From: Arthrospira sp. PCC 9108
Lineage (GTDB): Bacteria > Cyanobacteriota > Cyanobacteriia > Cyanobacteriales > Microcoleaceae
Assembly (NCBI GenBank): GCA_016745315.1
Contig: CP066886.1
Location: forward strand, 4,588,501-4,652,500
Length of the DNA stretch: 64,000 nucleotides
Direction: 5' to 3'
Shown here piece after piece: positions 53,050-62,387 of the stretch. A program made the translations under genes and the position numbers. The notes beneath the pieces were generated by a model that was given only the letters and a program-made list of their open reading frames with translations, ran no database searches and had not been told where the DNA came from. How positions within the stretch are numbered: the stretch's first letter is position 1; each line of letters begins with the position of its first letter.

Positions 53050-56000
53050 GTGAAAATGACCCCAGAACCATCTGTACAATCTGAGTTGACAGGTAAACAT
53101 CTAAACACCATTAATGAATGCCAACAACTTCAAGAATTAATGGCCGGGATGTCTGGGGTTTTTTATCAATATATATTGGCGGCTGATGGCAGCGAAAAAT
53201 ATACTTATATTATTGGCAATTTCCTAGATGTTTATGGGGTAGAATTAGATGATTTTACCATCGATTCTGACCATATTTTTGGCTTAAAAAAAAAGGGCGA
53301 TCGCCAAAATTTTTATAAATCTATTTATGATTGTGCAGCCCATTTAAAATCTTGGTCTAGGCAGTGGCAATATACTACACCAAATGGTGAAGTTAAATGG
53401 CTATATTCCAGTGCTAAACCGGAGAGACAACCTAATCACGATCTGGTCTTGAATGGCTTTATTTTTGATACGGAAATGCCTGGGGACTATCACGGTTTAA
53501 ATAAACCTACCAAATTGCCAGCTATTATTACCTCGAAATTTACTCATCTTTGGAATTTTAGACAGTACAGGTTACTGGCTTCTCTGCAAAAACGTTTAGC
53601 TGAATGGTGGCATCATAGAAATCAAATCGATCGCCTATTTAACCATACTGTTGATCTGGTAGTAATTCTGAATCTGGACGGTAACTTTAAATTTCTCAAT
53701 TCCGCCTGGACAATTAGCTTGGGTTATGATTTTAATGAACTGATAAATAGTTCTTTTATGAGTTTGGTATATCAGTCAGACCAAACCATAACTTTTTATG
53801 AATTTAATGCTATCCATTATGGCAAAAATCGTCAGTTTGAAAATAGACTTTTATCTAAAGATGGGTCCTATAAATGGTGGTCTTGGACTTTTGTGCCGGT
53901 GTTTGAGTCGGGAGCTATTTATGGAGTGGGTCGAGATATTACAGAACCAAAGGCGATCGCTGATAATTTCAAGGCTGTTGAAGATAAGTTACGAAGGATT
54001 ATCGATTTTACCTATGATTGGGAATATTGGATTAATCCTCAACAGGAAATTGTATATATTTCTCCCTCCTGTGAACGCATAACTGGCTACTCGGTCAAGG
54101 AGTTTATGCAAGACCCTAGCCTATTGGCAAAAATTATTCATCCTGAAGATCGCGATCGCATAGTTCCCCATTTATATCAAAATCTCTGTGAGAGTAACAA
54201 CCAGGAAATAGATTTTCGTATTATCACCCGTGATCAACAAGTGCGTTGGATTGGTCATAACTATCAGCCTATCTATGACGCAGCCGGACAGTATCAGGGA
54301 AAACGGGTTAGTAACCGAGATATTACTCAACGTAAACAGAAAGAAACTGAAGCCTTGCGAGTAGCTGAAAACCTGGAAATGGCCCAGCGGATTGCTCATG
54401 TAGGTAATTGGGAATATGATGTTGTTACTCAAAAAATTACTTGTTCTGATGAACTTTTGCAGATTTTAGGTTGGGTCAAGGAGCAAGATTTTTTAACCTT
54501 TGAGGAATTACGAAAACTCATTCATCCTGACGATCGCGATAATTGGTTAAACCAAGTTGAGAGAGCTTTAGCTACTGGGAAATCTTACGAAATTGACCAC
54601 CGCATTGTTAGACCTAATGGCGAAATTCGTTATATTCAAGGTCGCGGGGAGGTAGTTCGTAACCAAGTCGGACAGGTACTCCGCTTATTTGAAATTACTA
54701 TGGATATTACCGATCGCAAACAGTCTGAGCAAATTTTGCGCGATCGTGAGCAGTTCCTCTCTAGTATTTATGATGGAATTGAACAAGCAATTTTTGTCGT
54801 TGATGTTACCCAAGATGGAGACTTTCAGTTGGTGGGATGGAACCCCGCCTCCGAAAAAATTACTGGCATCAAATCTAGGGATATTATCGGTAAAAAACCC
54901 GAAGATATGTTTTTAGATGAATATGCTAAAGCTATCCGCTGTCACTATGAAACTTGTTGGCTGAAAAAGTCATCATTACAGTATGAGGAATATTTTAATT
55001 TTGGGCAAAATCAAATTTTCTCCCTCACGACTCTTAATCCTATTATAGATGATTCGGGAAGAGTTACCCGAATTATTGGCACAGCTTTTGATATTAGCAA
55101 CCTGAAAGAAACCGAGGAAAATTTAAGGCTTTCGGAAGCACAACTGCGAGAACTAGCTGAAAGAGAAGCACTAGAAAATTGTCTGTCGAGTTTGATTCGC
55201 AACTCCCTAGATACAGATACTATTTTGGCAACAGCAGTGGCGGAAATTCGCCGTGTATTGGATATAGACCGCACCTATTTTGTCTGGTATAGAAGCGACT
55301 TAGATACCCCAGAATGGGAAGTTCGCAAAGAAGCCAAAATTGACTCTCTCACGAGTATTTCTGAACTTTACCCCGGCGATGCTTTGCGTCCAGTTAGCCA
55401 ATATATCCTATCTGGAGAAATGATGCGAATTGATGATATTGCCACCTGTCCGACTCCCACTATTCGCAATTTCTTTTTGGTGTTAGAATGCCGTTCTGTT
55501 TTGATTTTACCCATTCAGATACAACAAGACACTAAAGGAGCTTTAGTCCTAGCACATTGTCAGGATATCCATAATTGGACTCATTCAGAAGTGGCGCTAT
55601 TAGAGGCGATCGCTAATCAATTAGTCATTGCTCTGAACCAAGCAGAACTCTACGCCGCCACCCAGGAAGCCGCCAGAGTAGCACAAGCGCAAACTGAAAC
55701 CCTAGAAGCTACATTAAACCAACTTCAACAAGCACAAGTTCAATTAGTGCAATCCGAAAAAATGTCTAGCCTAGGGCAAATGGTAGCAGGTTTGGCTCAT
55801 GAAATCAACAACCCAGTCAGCTTTATTTACGGCAATATTACCCATGCTAAAGAATATACCAGAGATTTATTAGGACTAATTGAACTATATCAAAAGCATT
55901 GCCCCCAAGCACACCCGGAAATCACCGAAGAAATAGAAACTATTGATTTTCAATTTTTAATAGAAGATTGGCCGCGTCTATTTAAATCAATGACTTTGGG

Positions 56001-56592
56001 AGCAGATCGGATTCGAGATATTATTAAATCCCTGCGAACTTTTGCGAGGCTGGATGAATCGTAAGTTAAATATATTAACCTACATGAAAACCTCGACAGT
56101 ACCTTGATGATTCTTGATAATCGTCTGAAAGAAAAACCATTACATCCCGCGATTCAAGTCCATAAACAATATGGAGATATTCCCCAGATTGAATGTTGTG
56201 CTGGACAGCTTAATCAGGTGTTTCTCAACCTAATCAATAATGCTATTGATGCTATTTGCGATCGCTACAAAAAACAGACCCTGGAACAAATTATCAACGA
56301 GCCAGGTATGATTTGGATCAGCATCATGCTAACCGAGCAAAAAACCGTCCAAATTCGCATTGCTGATAACGGTATTGGTATCAGTCCGGAAATCATCTCC
56401 AAAGTCTTTGACCCTTTCTACACCACCAAACCCGTGGGTTCAGGAACAGGTTTAGGACTATCCACCAGCTATCAAATTATCGTCGAAAAACACGGAGGAA
56501 CCCTGCGTTGTGTTTCCCAAGAGTCTGTGGGAAGCGAGTTTGTTATTGAAATACCCCTAAAACTTCCCCAAAACTCTTCCTCAACTTCATGA
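53050..56592 (+). pseudogene. Multi-PAS/GAF sensor histidine kinase split by an in-frame stop
   Basis: The first frame (53050-56064, 1004 residues) has an N-terminal sensory region, four to five PAS/PAC modules (for example LKSWSRQWQYTTPNGEVKW; IHPEDRDRIVPHLYQNL; LIHPDDRDNWLNQVERAL), a GAF domain (about 710-870), a coiled coil and the dimerisation helix with phospho-acceptor His917 (GLAHEINNPVSF). It stops at TAA 56062-56064. The very same frame continues to 56592 with the N box LNQVFLNLINNAIDAI, DNGIGISPEII and GSGTGLGLSTSYQI. A single change GAA to TAA explains it. The kinase domain is thus separated from its His helix. The ATPase half could start at TTG 56104 or ATG 56107, but that product lacks a sensor. 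Confidence 0.85.
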
Positions 56593-56600
56593 TCACTCCG

Positions 56601-56910
56601 ACTTTGTAGGTTGGGTGAAACCAAGTGTAACCCAACTAAAGACTTGGTAGAGACTTGGTAGGTTGGGTGAAACCAAGTGTAACCCAACCAGAGACTTTGT
56701 AGGTTGGGTGAAACCAAGTGTAACCCAACCAGAGACTTTGTAGGTTGGGTGAAACCAAGTGTAACCCAACCAGAGACTTTGTAGGTTGGGTGAAACCAAG
56801 TGTAACCCAACTAAAGACTTGGTAGAGACTTGGTAGGTTGGGTGAAACCAAGTGTAACCCAACCAGAGACTTTGTAGGTTGGGTGAAACCAAGTGTAACC
56901 CAACCAGAGT
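56601..56910. repeat. Seven-copy palindromic repeat array (TAGGTTGGGTGAAACC family)
   Basis: Seven copies of TAGGTTGGGTGAAACC...GTGTAACCCAAC at 41- or 51-bp spacing; the longer joint contains a doubled AGACTTGGTAG. Each unit is a hairpin with stem GTTGGGT/ACCCAAC. It lies between the histidine kinase end and smtA end, both pointing in. The related family at 63.56-64.0 kb has CGCAGCG in place of the CCAAGTG core. Confidence 0.95.
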
Positions 56911-57001
56911 CAGCAAAGCGATCGGCTAAATTCCCCAAAAAATAGCAGCAGATTATCTATCACCATCGATCAACTCTGCTGCTACCCCCCAAATTAATTA
57001 A

Positions 57002-57169
57002 TCAGTGGTGACAATTGCAACCCTTATGACCGCAACCATCCCCATTAGGATGGCCATTAGCACAGGCTTCGCTACAGTAATATTGGCCATTTTTGGCGAT
57101 CGCTTTTGTCGTATCCACAATACACAGACAGGACTCGCAGGCGCATTTCATTTGAGTTACCGTGGTCAT
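57002..57169 (-). CDS. smtA: SmtA-type bacterial metallothionein
   Basis: 55 residues, with nine Cys (positions 9, 11, 14, 16, 32, 36, 46, 51, 53) and four His (40, 48, 54, 55), matching cyanobacterial SmtA: KCACESCLC, then GQYYCSEACANGH and GCGHKGCNCHH. It binds about four zinc ions in a zinc-finger-like fold and buffers Zn or Cd in the cytoplasm. GAGGAG precedes the ATG. It is divergent from smtB across a 159-base gap with two operator-like sites, so zinc-responsive derepression is expected. Confidence 0.95.
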   Translation of the reverse strand: MTTVTQMKCACESCLCIVDTTKAIAKNGQYYCSEACANGHPNGDGCGHKGCNCHH

Positions 57170-57204
57170 CAGAACTTCTCCTCAAGATATAATAGACTTA
57201 TGCT

Positions 57205-57251
57205 TGAACAAGCTTTCATAGTAACTACTATAACATTTGAACATACTTTCA
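57205..57251. promoter_or_regulatory. Two SmtB/ArsR-type operator sites
   Basis: TGAACA-AG-CTTTCA at 57205-57218 and TGAACA-TA-CTTTCA at 57238-57251 are imperfect 6-2-6 dyads like the known smt/zia operator half-sites. Their starts are 33 bp apart, about three helical turns. Between them lies the palindrome TAGTA-AC-TACTA. On the smtA side a TATTAT -10-like box is nearby. Confidence 0.75.
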
Positions 57252-57328
57252 GATATATGTATCTGGAAGTTTAATAATTTCTTTAGAATTGAGATTAATC
57301 CCCCACAGTCAAACCCCCACATCACAAT

Positions 57329-57691
57329 ATGTCTGACACCCTTGATAGCAATCCCCATCACCACGACCACCAGCCCCTCGCCCCAGAGCAAATTTTGAGC
57401 AGGGAAAAGGCCCAACGGATGGCAGAATTTTTTAGTACCCTAGGAGACCCCAACCGCTGGCGTATCTTGTCAGCACTAGCCCTGAAAGAAATGCGTGTGC
57501 GAGACCTAGCCGCCGCCGTTGACATGACCGAATCCGCCGTATCCCACCAACTGAGAATTCTGAGGACCATGCGCTTTGTCAGTTATCAGAAAAGGGGACG
57601 CAATGTAGTCTATGGTCTCAAAGACCATCATATTTTCAACCTTTATCGGGATGTATCCGAACATCTCGATGAACCCGAAGATCACCCGTGA
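57329..57691 (+). CDS. smtB: SmtB/ArsR-family zinc-sensing repressor
   Basis: 120 residues. The winged helix carries the recognition helix MTESAVSHQLRILRTM and wing KRGRNVVYGL. The alpha-5 zinc site of SmtB/CzrA is intact: Asp99-x-His101-x10-His112-x2-Glu115. The alpha-3 Cys pair (ELCVCDL in ArsR) is replaced by EMRVRDL, so it is a zinc, not arsenite or cadmium, sensor. The N-terminus is His-rich (HHHDH), which may add metal ligands. It is divergent from smtA and likely represses it and itself. Confidence 0.92.
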   Translation: MSDTLDSNPHHHDHQPLAPEQILSREKAQRMAEFFSTLGDPNRWRILSALALKEMRVRDLAAAVDMTESAVSHQLRILRTMRFVSYQKRGRNVVYGLKDHHIFNLYRDVSEHLDEPEDHP

Positions 57692-57779
57692 AAATCAACC
57701 GCCAATTCTGTTTCCGGAGGACCACAAATTTATAAAACCGCAACTCTACCATACAAGCGAAAAATATGCAATAACTTTC

Positions 57780-57940
57780 ACAAAAAGCCAGCAATTCTCA
57801 TTATGGAAATTTTGCCCCAGCTTATTGAGAATCATCTCAAGAGCGATTCTTGAAAGCCCCATTCTTTCGTTCAAGATTGGGCATCATCGGGCATCTTGGA
57901 CAGGATGCGGGTCAAAATGAGAATTGCTGACAAAAAGCCA
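57780..57940. mobile_element. MITE-like element in the petH leader
   Basis: The 14-base arms CAGCAATTCTCATT (57789-57802) and AATGAGAATTGCTG (57916-57929) are exact inverted repeats. They are bounded by the direct repeat ACAAAAAGCCA at 57780-57790 and 57930-57940, as a target-site duplication would be. The inside, about 113 bases, has no frame. That is the structure of a miniature inverted-repeat element. The 11-bp duplication fits IS4-like families, which is inference. Confidence 0.65.
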
Positions 57941-57958
57941 TCCTCGGCTACCTTAAAG

Positions 57959-57984
57959 AATGGGGCTTTGTACCCCATTTTTTG
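57959..57984 (+). terminator. Rho-independent terminator upstream of petH
   Basis: AATGGGG pairs with CCCCATT around a 7-base loop and is followed by four more T (six in all). It would end transcription from smtB or from the MITE before petH. Confidence 0.7.
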
Positions 57985-57990
57985 ATAAAA

Positions 57991-58046
57991 TGGCTAGGAG
58001 TGTGACAGGTTCGGGAATATAAACTCCACCTCTGGCTAGGAGTGTG
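57991..58046. repeat. 14-bp direct repeat in the petH leader
   Basis: TGGCTAGGAGTGTG at 57991-58004 recurs identically at 58033-58046, 42 bp apart (four helical turns). It lies 110-170 bases before the petH ATG and could be a paired regulator site. No clear NtcA box (GTA-N8-TAC) was found nearby. Confidence 0.6.
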
Positions 58047-58158
58047 GGAGTAATTGGTCTGAACAATTTAGCAATTTTGCTTTAAAAATCGCCGAAACTG
58101 ATCAATCTGTCACAGTTTTTGGGTGAACAGCTCAGTATTGTTAAGGGAGAAATAACGA

Positions 58159-59364
58159 ATGTACAGTCCAACTGGAACTGGTGTTGCTATGAGGACAGGA
58201 GCGGCGGGCCGTATCTTTGTCTTTGAAGTCGAAGGGATGCGTCAGGGACAGAACACTGACAACTTTAACTATCCCATTCGTCGCAGTGGCACAGTCTACC
58301 TCACCGTTCCCTACGAACGCATGAACCAGGAGATGCGTCGCCTATCTAAAATGGGGGCCAAGATTGTCAATATCTACCCTGCTGGCGAAACCCCTCCGGT
58401 TCGGACTCAAGCGGCACCAGAAAATGGACAACAGAGCCAATCATCTGGAACCCAAACCCCTACTATGACTCAAGCGAAAGCCAAAACAGATATTCCTGTT
58501 AACATTTACAAGCCCAAAAATCCATATATCGGCAAATGCCTGTCTAACGAAGAGTTAGTTAGGGAAGGTGGAACCGGGACTGTTCGCCATTTGATTTTTG
58601 ATATCAGTGGCGGCGACTTGCGCTATCTCGAAGGTCAGAGTATTGGTATTATTCCGCCAGGAACTGACAACAATGGCAAACCCCATAAACTCAGGCTGTA
58701 TTCGATCGCCTCTACCCGTCATGGCGACCATGTAGATGATAAAACAGTTTCCCTATGTGTTCGTCAGTTGGAATATAAACACCCAGAAACCGGGGAAACC
58801 GTCTATGGAGTTTGCTCAACTTATCTGTGCAACCTGGAAGCTGGGGCTGATGTGGCTATTACTGGCCCGGTCGGTAAAGAAATGCTGCTCCCAGAGGATG
58901 AGGATGCCACTATCATTATGATGGCAACGGGTACGGGAATTGCGCCTTTCCGGGCATTCCTGTGGCGGATATTTAAGGAACAGCACGAAGATTACAAGTT
59001 CAAAGGCTTGGCTTGGCTGTTCTTTGGCATTCCTTACAGCCCCAACATCCTCTATCAACAGGAACTTGAAGAATTACAGCAACAGTTCCCTGAAAACTTC
59101 CGCCTGACATTAGCCATTAGTCGGGAACAACAAAACCCAGAAGGTGGCAAAATGTATATCCAGGATCGGATTAAGGAAAATGCTGATCAGTTATGGGAAT
59201 TGATCCAAAAACCCAACACCCATACTTATATTTGCGGTCTCAAAGGTATGGAAGGCGGCATTGATGAGGGAATGTCGGCCGCAGCAGGTAAGTTTGATGT
59301 TGACTGGTCTGATTATCAGAAGCAACTCAAGAAAAAGCACCGTTGGCACGTTGAAACCTACTAG
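58159..59364 (+). CDS. petH: Ferredoxin-NADP+ reductase with CpcD-like linker domain
   Basis: 401 residues. Residues about 15-75 are the CpcD-like domain (GRIFVFEVEGMRQGQN; LSKMGAKIVNIYPAG) that docks the enzyme on phycobilisome rods. A Gln/Thr-rich hinge leads to the catalytic part: FAD motif RLYSIASTRHGD and CSTYLCNLEAG, NADP motif MMATGTGIAPFRAFLWR, YICGLKGMEGGIDEGM, and the C-terminal WHVETY with the stacking Tyr. It makes NADPH from photosystem I-reduced ferredoxin. Met103 (58465) begins the stretch MTQAKAKTDIPVNIYKPK and could be an internal start for a short form, as known in other cyanobacteria. A hairpin terminator follows. Confidence 0.97.
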   Translation: MYSPTGTGVAMRTGAAGRIFVFEVEGMRQGQNTDNFNYPIRRSGTVYLTVPYERMNQEMRRLSKMGAKIVNIYPAGETPPVRTQAAPENGQQSQSSGTQTPTMTQAKAKTDIPVNIYKPKNPYIGKCLSNEELVREGGTGTVRHLIFDISGGDLRYLEGQSIGIIPPGTDNNGKPHKLRLYSIASTRHGDHVDDKTVSLCVRQLEYKHPETGETVYGVCSTYLCNLEAGADVAITGPVGKEMLLPEDEDATIIMMATGTGIAPFRAFLWRIFKEQHEDYKFKGLAWLFFGIPYSPNILYQQELEELQQQFPENFRLTLAISREQQNPEGGKMYIQDRIKENADQLWELIQKPNTHTYICGLKGMEGGIDEGMSAAAGKFDVDWSDYQKQLKKKHRWHVETY

Positions 59365-59390
59365 GACATCAACTTAACCATTTGACTGGC

Positions 59391-59419
59391 GGGCGTGGCT
59401 CTTGAGTCGCGCCCTTTTT
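59391..59419 (+). terminator. Rho-independent terminator of petH
   Basis: An 11-bp stem GGGCGTGGCTC/GAGTCGCGCCC (with G-U pairs) and a TT loop is followed by five T, 27 bases after the petH stop. Confidence 0.85.
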
Positions 59420-59532
59420 GTGGCTGGATTGGACTGATTGGACTCTCGGCAATTATCATCAAAAAATCGCGATCGCTCCTCGAAACCTCAGAGACAAGGC
59501 AGCCCAGAGACAAGGCCTGCCTTGTGGGAATC

Positions 59533-59646
59533 TTAGTCAATCAGTTGATTTCCGCGTTTGTACTGCTGATAGGCTGCAAAGAATAGTCCCGCTAATGTCA
59601 CCAGGATTAAGCCTAAGACGATCCCCGAAAGTAATGGTTCAATCAC
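59533..59646 (-). CDS. petG: Cytochrome b6f complex subunit V (PetG)
   Basis: 37 residues from GTG 59646: IEPLLSGIVLGLILVTLAGL, then FFAAYQQYKRGNQLID. Length, the single membrane helix and the C-terminal YQQYKRGNQLID are those of PetG, a small subunit needed for b6f stability in thylakoids. AAGGAG lies seven bases before the GTG. It is shorter than most gene finders accept. It converges with petH, whose terminator lies between them. A remnant of an IS607-like element ends only about 50 bases upstream of the start. Confidence 0.93.
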   Translation of the reverse strand: MIEPLLSGIVLGLILVTLAGLFFAAYQQYKRGNQLID

Positions 59647-59698
59647 GTTGAAACTCCTTGATGTTAAGTTTTGATCTCCTTGGATTAATATCGCATAT

Positions 59699-59735
59699 TC
59701 TGATACATTTACCCGACATTTATCTGGCTATAGCC
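59699..59735 (-). mobile_element. 3' end remnant of an IS607-like tnpB
   Basis: The minus strand reads GYSQINVG-stop, nearly the tail GNSRINVA-stop of the tnpB at 61251, and then the same TAAATGTATCAG end. So this is the right end of a second copy of the IS. It is cut by the 3' end of a group II intron at 59736, showing the intron had entered tnpB 27 bases before the end of its stop codon. Confidence 0.7.
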
Positions 59736-59831
59736 ATTAGGGGTCGAAAATAAAGTCGCCTTGATCTCCTCCCATTCAGCAGCAGAACCGTACATGAGAC
59801 TTTCACCTCATACGGCTCCTAGTTTGACCGT

Positions 59832-60716
59832 GTTATGGTCGAAAGAGAAGTCACCTTCCCCAACTCCAATTGAAAACCGTGCTTGCAAGTTTCCCAGCAC
59901 ACGGCTCCTGATGTAGATACCCTATTTGTCAGTAGGAACAGGGCTACGACCCCCCGCTTTGTAACCTCAACTTTAGGAGCTATATACAACCTCGTAGTCT
60001 TTAAACTCGCACTCGTCATAAAACTCTTAATTGTCGCGGTCTCTATATCCACACCGTGGCTAGTGGGCATATCCTAACCATTACAGTTAGGCATTAGCTT
60101 TCAGCCACATCCTTTCCCCTTAAAGGTATACGCTTACACTTTTCACTACTGTGCAGGTACATCCTGCCGAGAGCCTAAAAGGGGTTTAAACGTTCCGTTT
60201 ATACGGGCATTCCATCTTTAGACTTGTCCTGTCCACCGGGGTAATTTTAAAGGTCTGTGTAGGTAGTAAAGAGAAACCCCTACTTTTCCCCTTGCTCTTT
60301 TGAGCGCAGCGTGTCAACCTGTTTCGCTACCTTCTTATGACGGTGGTTCAAGTCGGAACATTCAGATTTCCTTAGTCATGGATGGTTGGCAGTGGTCGCA
60401 TATGGTAGTAGGTTCTACTTCAGGCCTTCCGTTCCCCGCTTCAATCCTGGGGTTATGATTCCCAAAATTGGGGGTGGCTATTGCCGTTACTCTCAACTTC
60501 ATGCTATACTAGGTGGGTCACAACTCCCACCGTTCAAGCGTTCTGTCTTGACCTTGAGTCCCCTGCCTTGCTTAGATTTCTCTAAGCGTCGGGAGATATA
60601 AACAGTTATGGGATGGTCAGGGAAGCGACTCCCTATATTCCACCAAGGGGTGGAAGTCCCACCGGGCAGTTATTTCGGGTATTGCAACCCTATGCGCGTG
60701 CCTGAACGTTTCGCAC
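59832..60716 (-). mobile_element. Inner group II intron, ORF-less, inside the outer intron (twintron)
   Basis: It starts with the group II 5' consensus GTGCG at 60716 (GTGCGAAACG), eight bases after the stop of the outer intron's protein gene. It ends after its own domain V at 59907-59872 (GAGCCGTGTGCTGGGAAAC...CACGGTTTTC) and a domain VI that closely matches that of the outer intron (GACTTCTCTTTCGACCATAAC against GACTTTATTTTCGACC..TAAT). The 885 bases hold no convincing protein gene. It may still splice with a maturase from elsewhere; the end points are good to a few bases only. Confidence 0.65.
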
Positions 60717-60723
60717 CTCTGTG

Positions 60724-61239
60724 TTAAGAGTACAGCAACCTCTCTTCATCAAGAGCTGTTTGATCATCGTGACAATGGCGGTGTAGTAACTGAAGATTCT
60801 TGTATTCATCCTTTCCACCGTGGCTTCGAGGTACAATGTGGTCTACCTCAGTTAAATCTGATGGGGTAAAGTATTGCCCACACCAGGTACACCTGCCTTT
60901 TTGCTTTTTAAGTAGTTTGGCTACCTTTACTGGCGTGTCGATTGCTTGTCCTTTTCTGGTTGCCCAGTAAGTCCAATTCCCGTCATAAAGTGTTGCGTCA
61001 GGGCGTATTAGGGTATGTCTGACAATCGGAGTCCAATTATGTTTCCATAGTGTAAGTCCATCTTTGGTTTTGAATAACCAAGTTTCATGTCTTTCTTTCC
61101 CGTTACTGAGTGTGACCGTTCCCGGTCTATAGTAATTTCTCAGTTTTTCGATGTTTGCCTTTCCGCATTTTGAAGCTGTCCATGCCCGCAACATTTGCCA
61201 GATTGTGTGGTCTAGCTTATTGAAGGTCTCAGATGAGAT
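60724..61239 (-). pseudogene. Group II intron-encoded protein, C-terminal maturase and HNH part
   Basis: The remaining frame begins at the IS junction (61239) and reads ETFNKLDHTIWQMLRAW, the thumb/domain X of intron maturases. A possible start is ATG 61194. Then follow WTYWATRKG and a C-terminal HNH endonuclease: CTWCGQYF, the DH of LTEVDHIVPRSHGG and LLHRHCHDDQT. The reverse transcriptase (about 350 residues) is absent. HNH-type proteins of this kind carry out target cleavage during retrohoming. The fragment is non-functional as an RT. Confidence 0.8.
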
Positions 61240-61250
61240 GACTGATACAT

Positions 61251-62387
61251 TTACGCGACATTTATCCGGCTATTGCCTGACAATGCGACGATAGCACTAT
61301 TACCCGTTAAGGTAACAGAGGCGGTATCCCGCAAAGCTTTTAGAAAGATTCCAAAAGCACCGTTCCAGTCCGTGGGTAGAGTGAACCCACACTCAGGACA
61401 TCGGAACACTTTTGAGCCACCTAGCTGGGAATGCATATTACCACAGTGAGTACAGGTTTTGCTGGTGTATTCTTCGGTCACATCTACAACTGTGGTTCGA
61501 GTTATCTCGGCTTGATGTCTCAGGGTTAGTTTGAATCGATAATGCGCCCATGTCAGCATGGCTCGGGCAGTCTTAGACCTGATTAGACGCTTCACCTGAC
61601 TGGCCATATCGGAAGTCTCGAAGGTGGGCAAAAAAATTAGGCTGTAGTTGTGAGTCAAGTAGTGAGCAATTTGTTTGTGGGCTTCATCAACTAGATTGCG
61701 GATTTTAGTTCTCATTCGTTGAGCCGCTTGCCTCATCCGTCGCCTCCTTGAACGACAGGGTTCCTTGGCGATTCGGCTCATCAAATCATCCAAATGTTGA
61801 CATAACCGAGTAATGCGTCCTATATCTCCGGAGCCCAATTCCAGAAATCGTGAACCATCAAACCCGGTCATAAAAGTCGGACGCCCGGAGCTAATGCAAT
61901 CACTCCAGTAGCGTCAGTCGGAGTGATGGCCACAGGTTCAGGAAACACCGCAAACCACCGCCCCTTGGCCAAGACTAATTGAGTCCCTTGAACACAAGTT
62001 TTAGGGATAGCTTAGGAAACCATGAAAGTTAATCCTTTCGTTAGTCTTGGATACCAACTCCCTGAAGAGAAATTAGCATTGTTAAACTTGATGGCTTGAG
62101 AACTATCCCGACAACTTCTAAACCTTGCATCAGGACTGGCGGTCAAAGCCTGATAGGCATCAAAGATGGCATTTTGCCGAATGTGGCCGGGTGTTTCTTT
62201 GACCCATGCAGGTAAGTCACTCTGCATCACTTCCGCAGCGTAACTTTAACTTGCTTAGTGGTTTAGCACTCCGGGATAATGCAATTGCTTGGTTGTAGCA
62301 ATACCGACAAGCAGCCAGCCATTTACGCCAGACTTTATTTAGCTCTGGGCTGGGGTAAATCCGGATCTTCTTTGACCTGAGTTTTAT
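61251..62387 (-). pseudogene. tnpB (RNA-guided nuclease family) of an IS607-like element, decayed
   Basis: Three pieces in order on the minus strand: the N-terminus (KLRSKKIRIYPSPELNKVWR) to about 62240; then MQSDLPAWVKETPGH to LTKGLTFMVS, with a TAA at about 62012; then from 61871 the RuvC part. There are one extra base near 62240, one in-frame stop, and one lost base near 61870. The first RuvC aspartate (GIDPG in the family) is Ala here (ALAPG). The later Glu (VTEEYTSKTC), the zinc finger Cys pairs (CTHCG; CPECG) and the last Asp (TDWNGA) remain. The start would be at an ATA at 62387. It cannot make an active nuclease. Confidence 0.8.

Larger units (their letters stand above)
59736..61239 (-). 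mobile_element. Outer group II intron, 5' part lost (host of an inner intron)
   Basis: On the minus strand, from 61239 down: the C-terminal part of an intron-encoded protein (stop 60724), an inserted second intron (60716-59832), then domain V of the outer intron at 59818-59785 (a 34-base hairpin GAGCCGTATGAGG...TACGGTTC), domain VI, and the 3' end ...CCCCTAAT at 59736. The 5' domains I-III and the reverse-transcriptase part are gone: at 61239 the sequence switches to an IS607-like right end. It is therefore a dead remnant. Confidence 0.75.

Noticed and set aside
56472..56938. Minus-strand frames with repeated LVGLHLVSPN
   Set aside because: They are translations of the palindromic repeat array behind the histidine kinase.
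57612..57920. 102-residue plus-strand frame after smtB
   Set aside because: It starts inside smtB in another frame and runs through the MITE-like element; no coding character.
59395..59651. Two overlapping plus-strand frames after petH
   Set aside because: They overlap the petH terminator and are antisense to petG, which is well supported.
60386..60601. 71-residue plus-strand frame
   Set aside because: It is antisense to the inner group II intron RNA and has no protein-like features.
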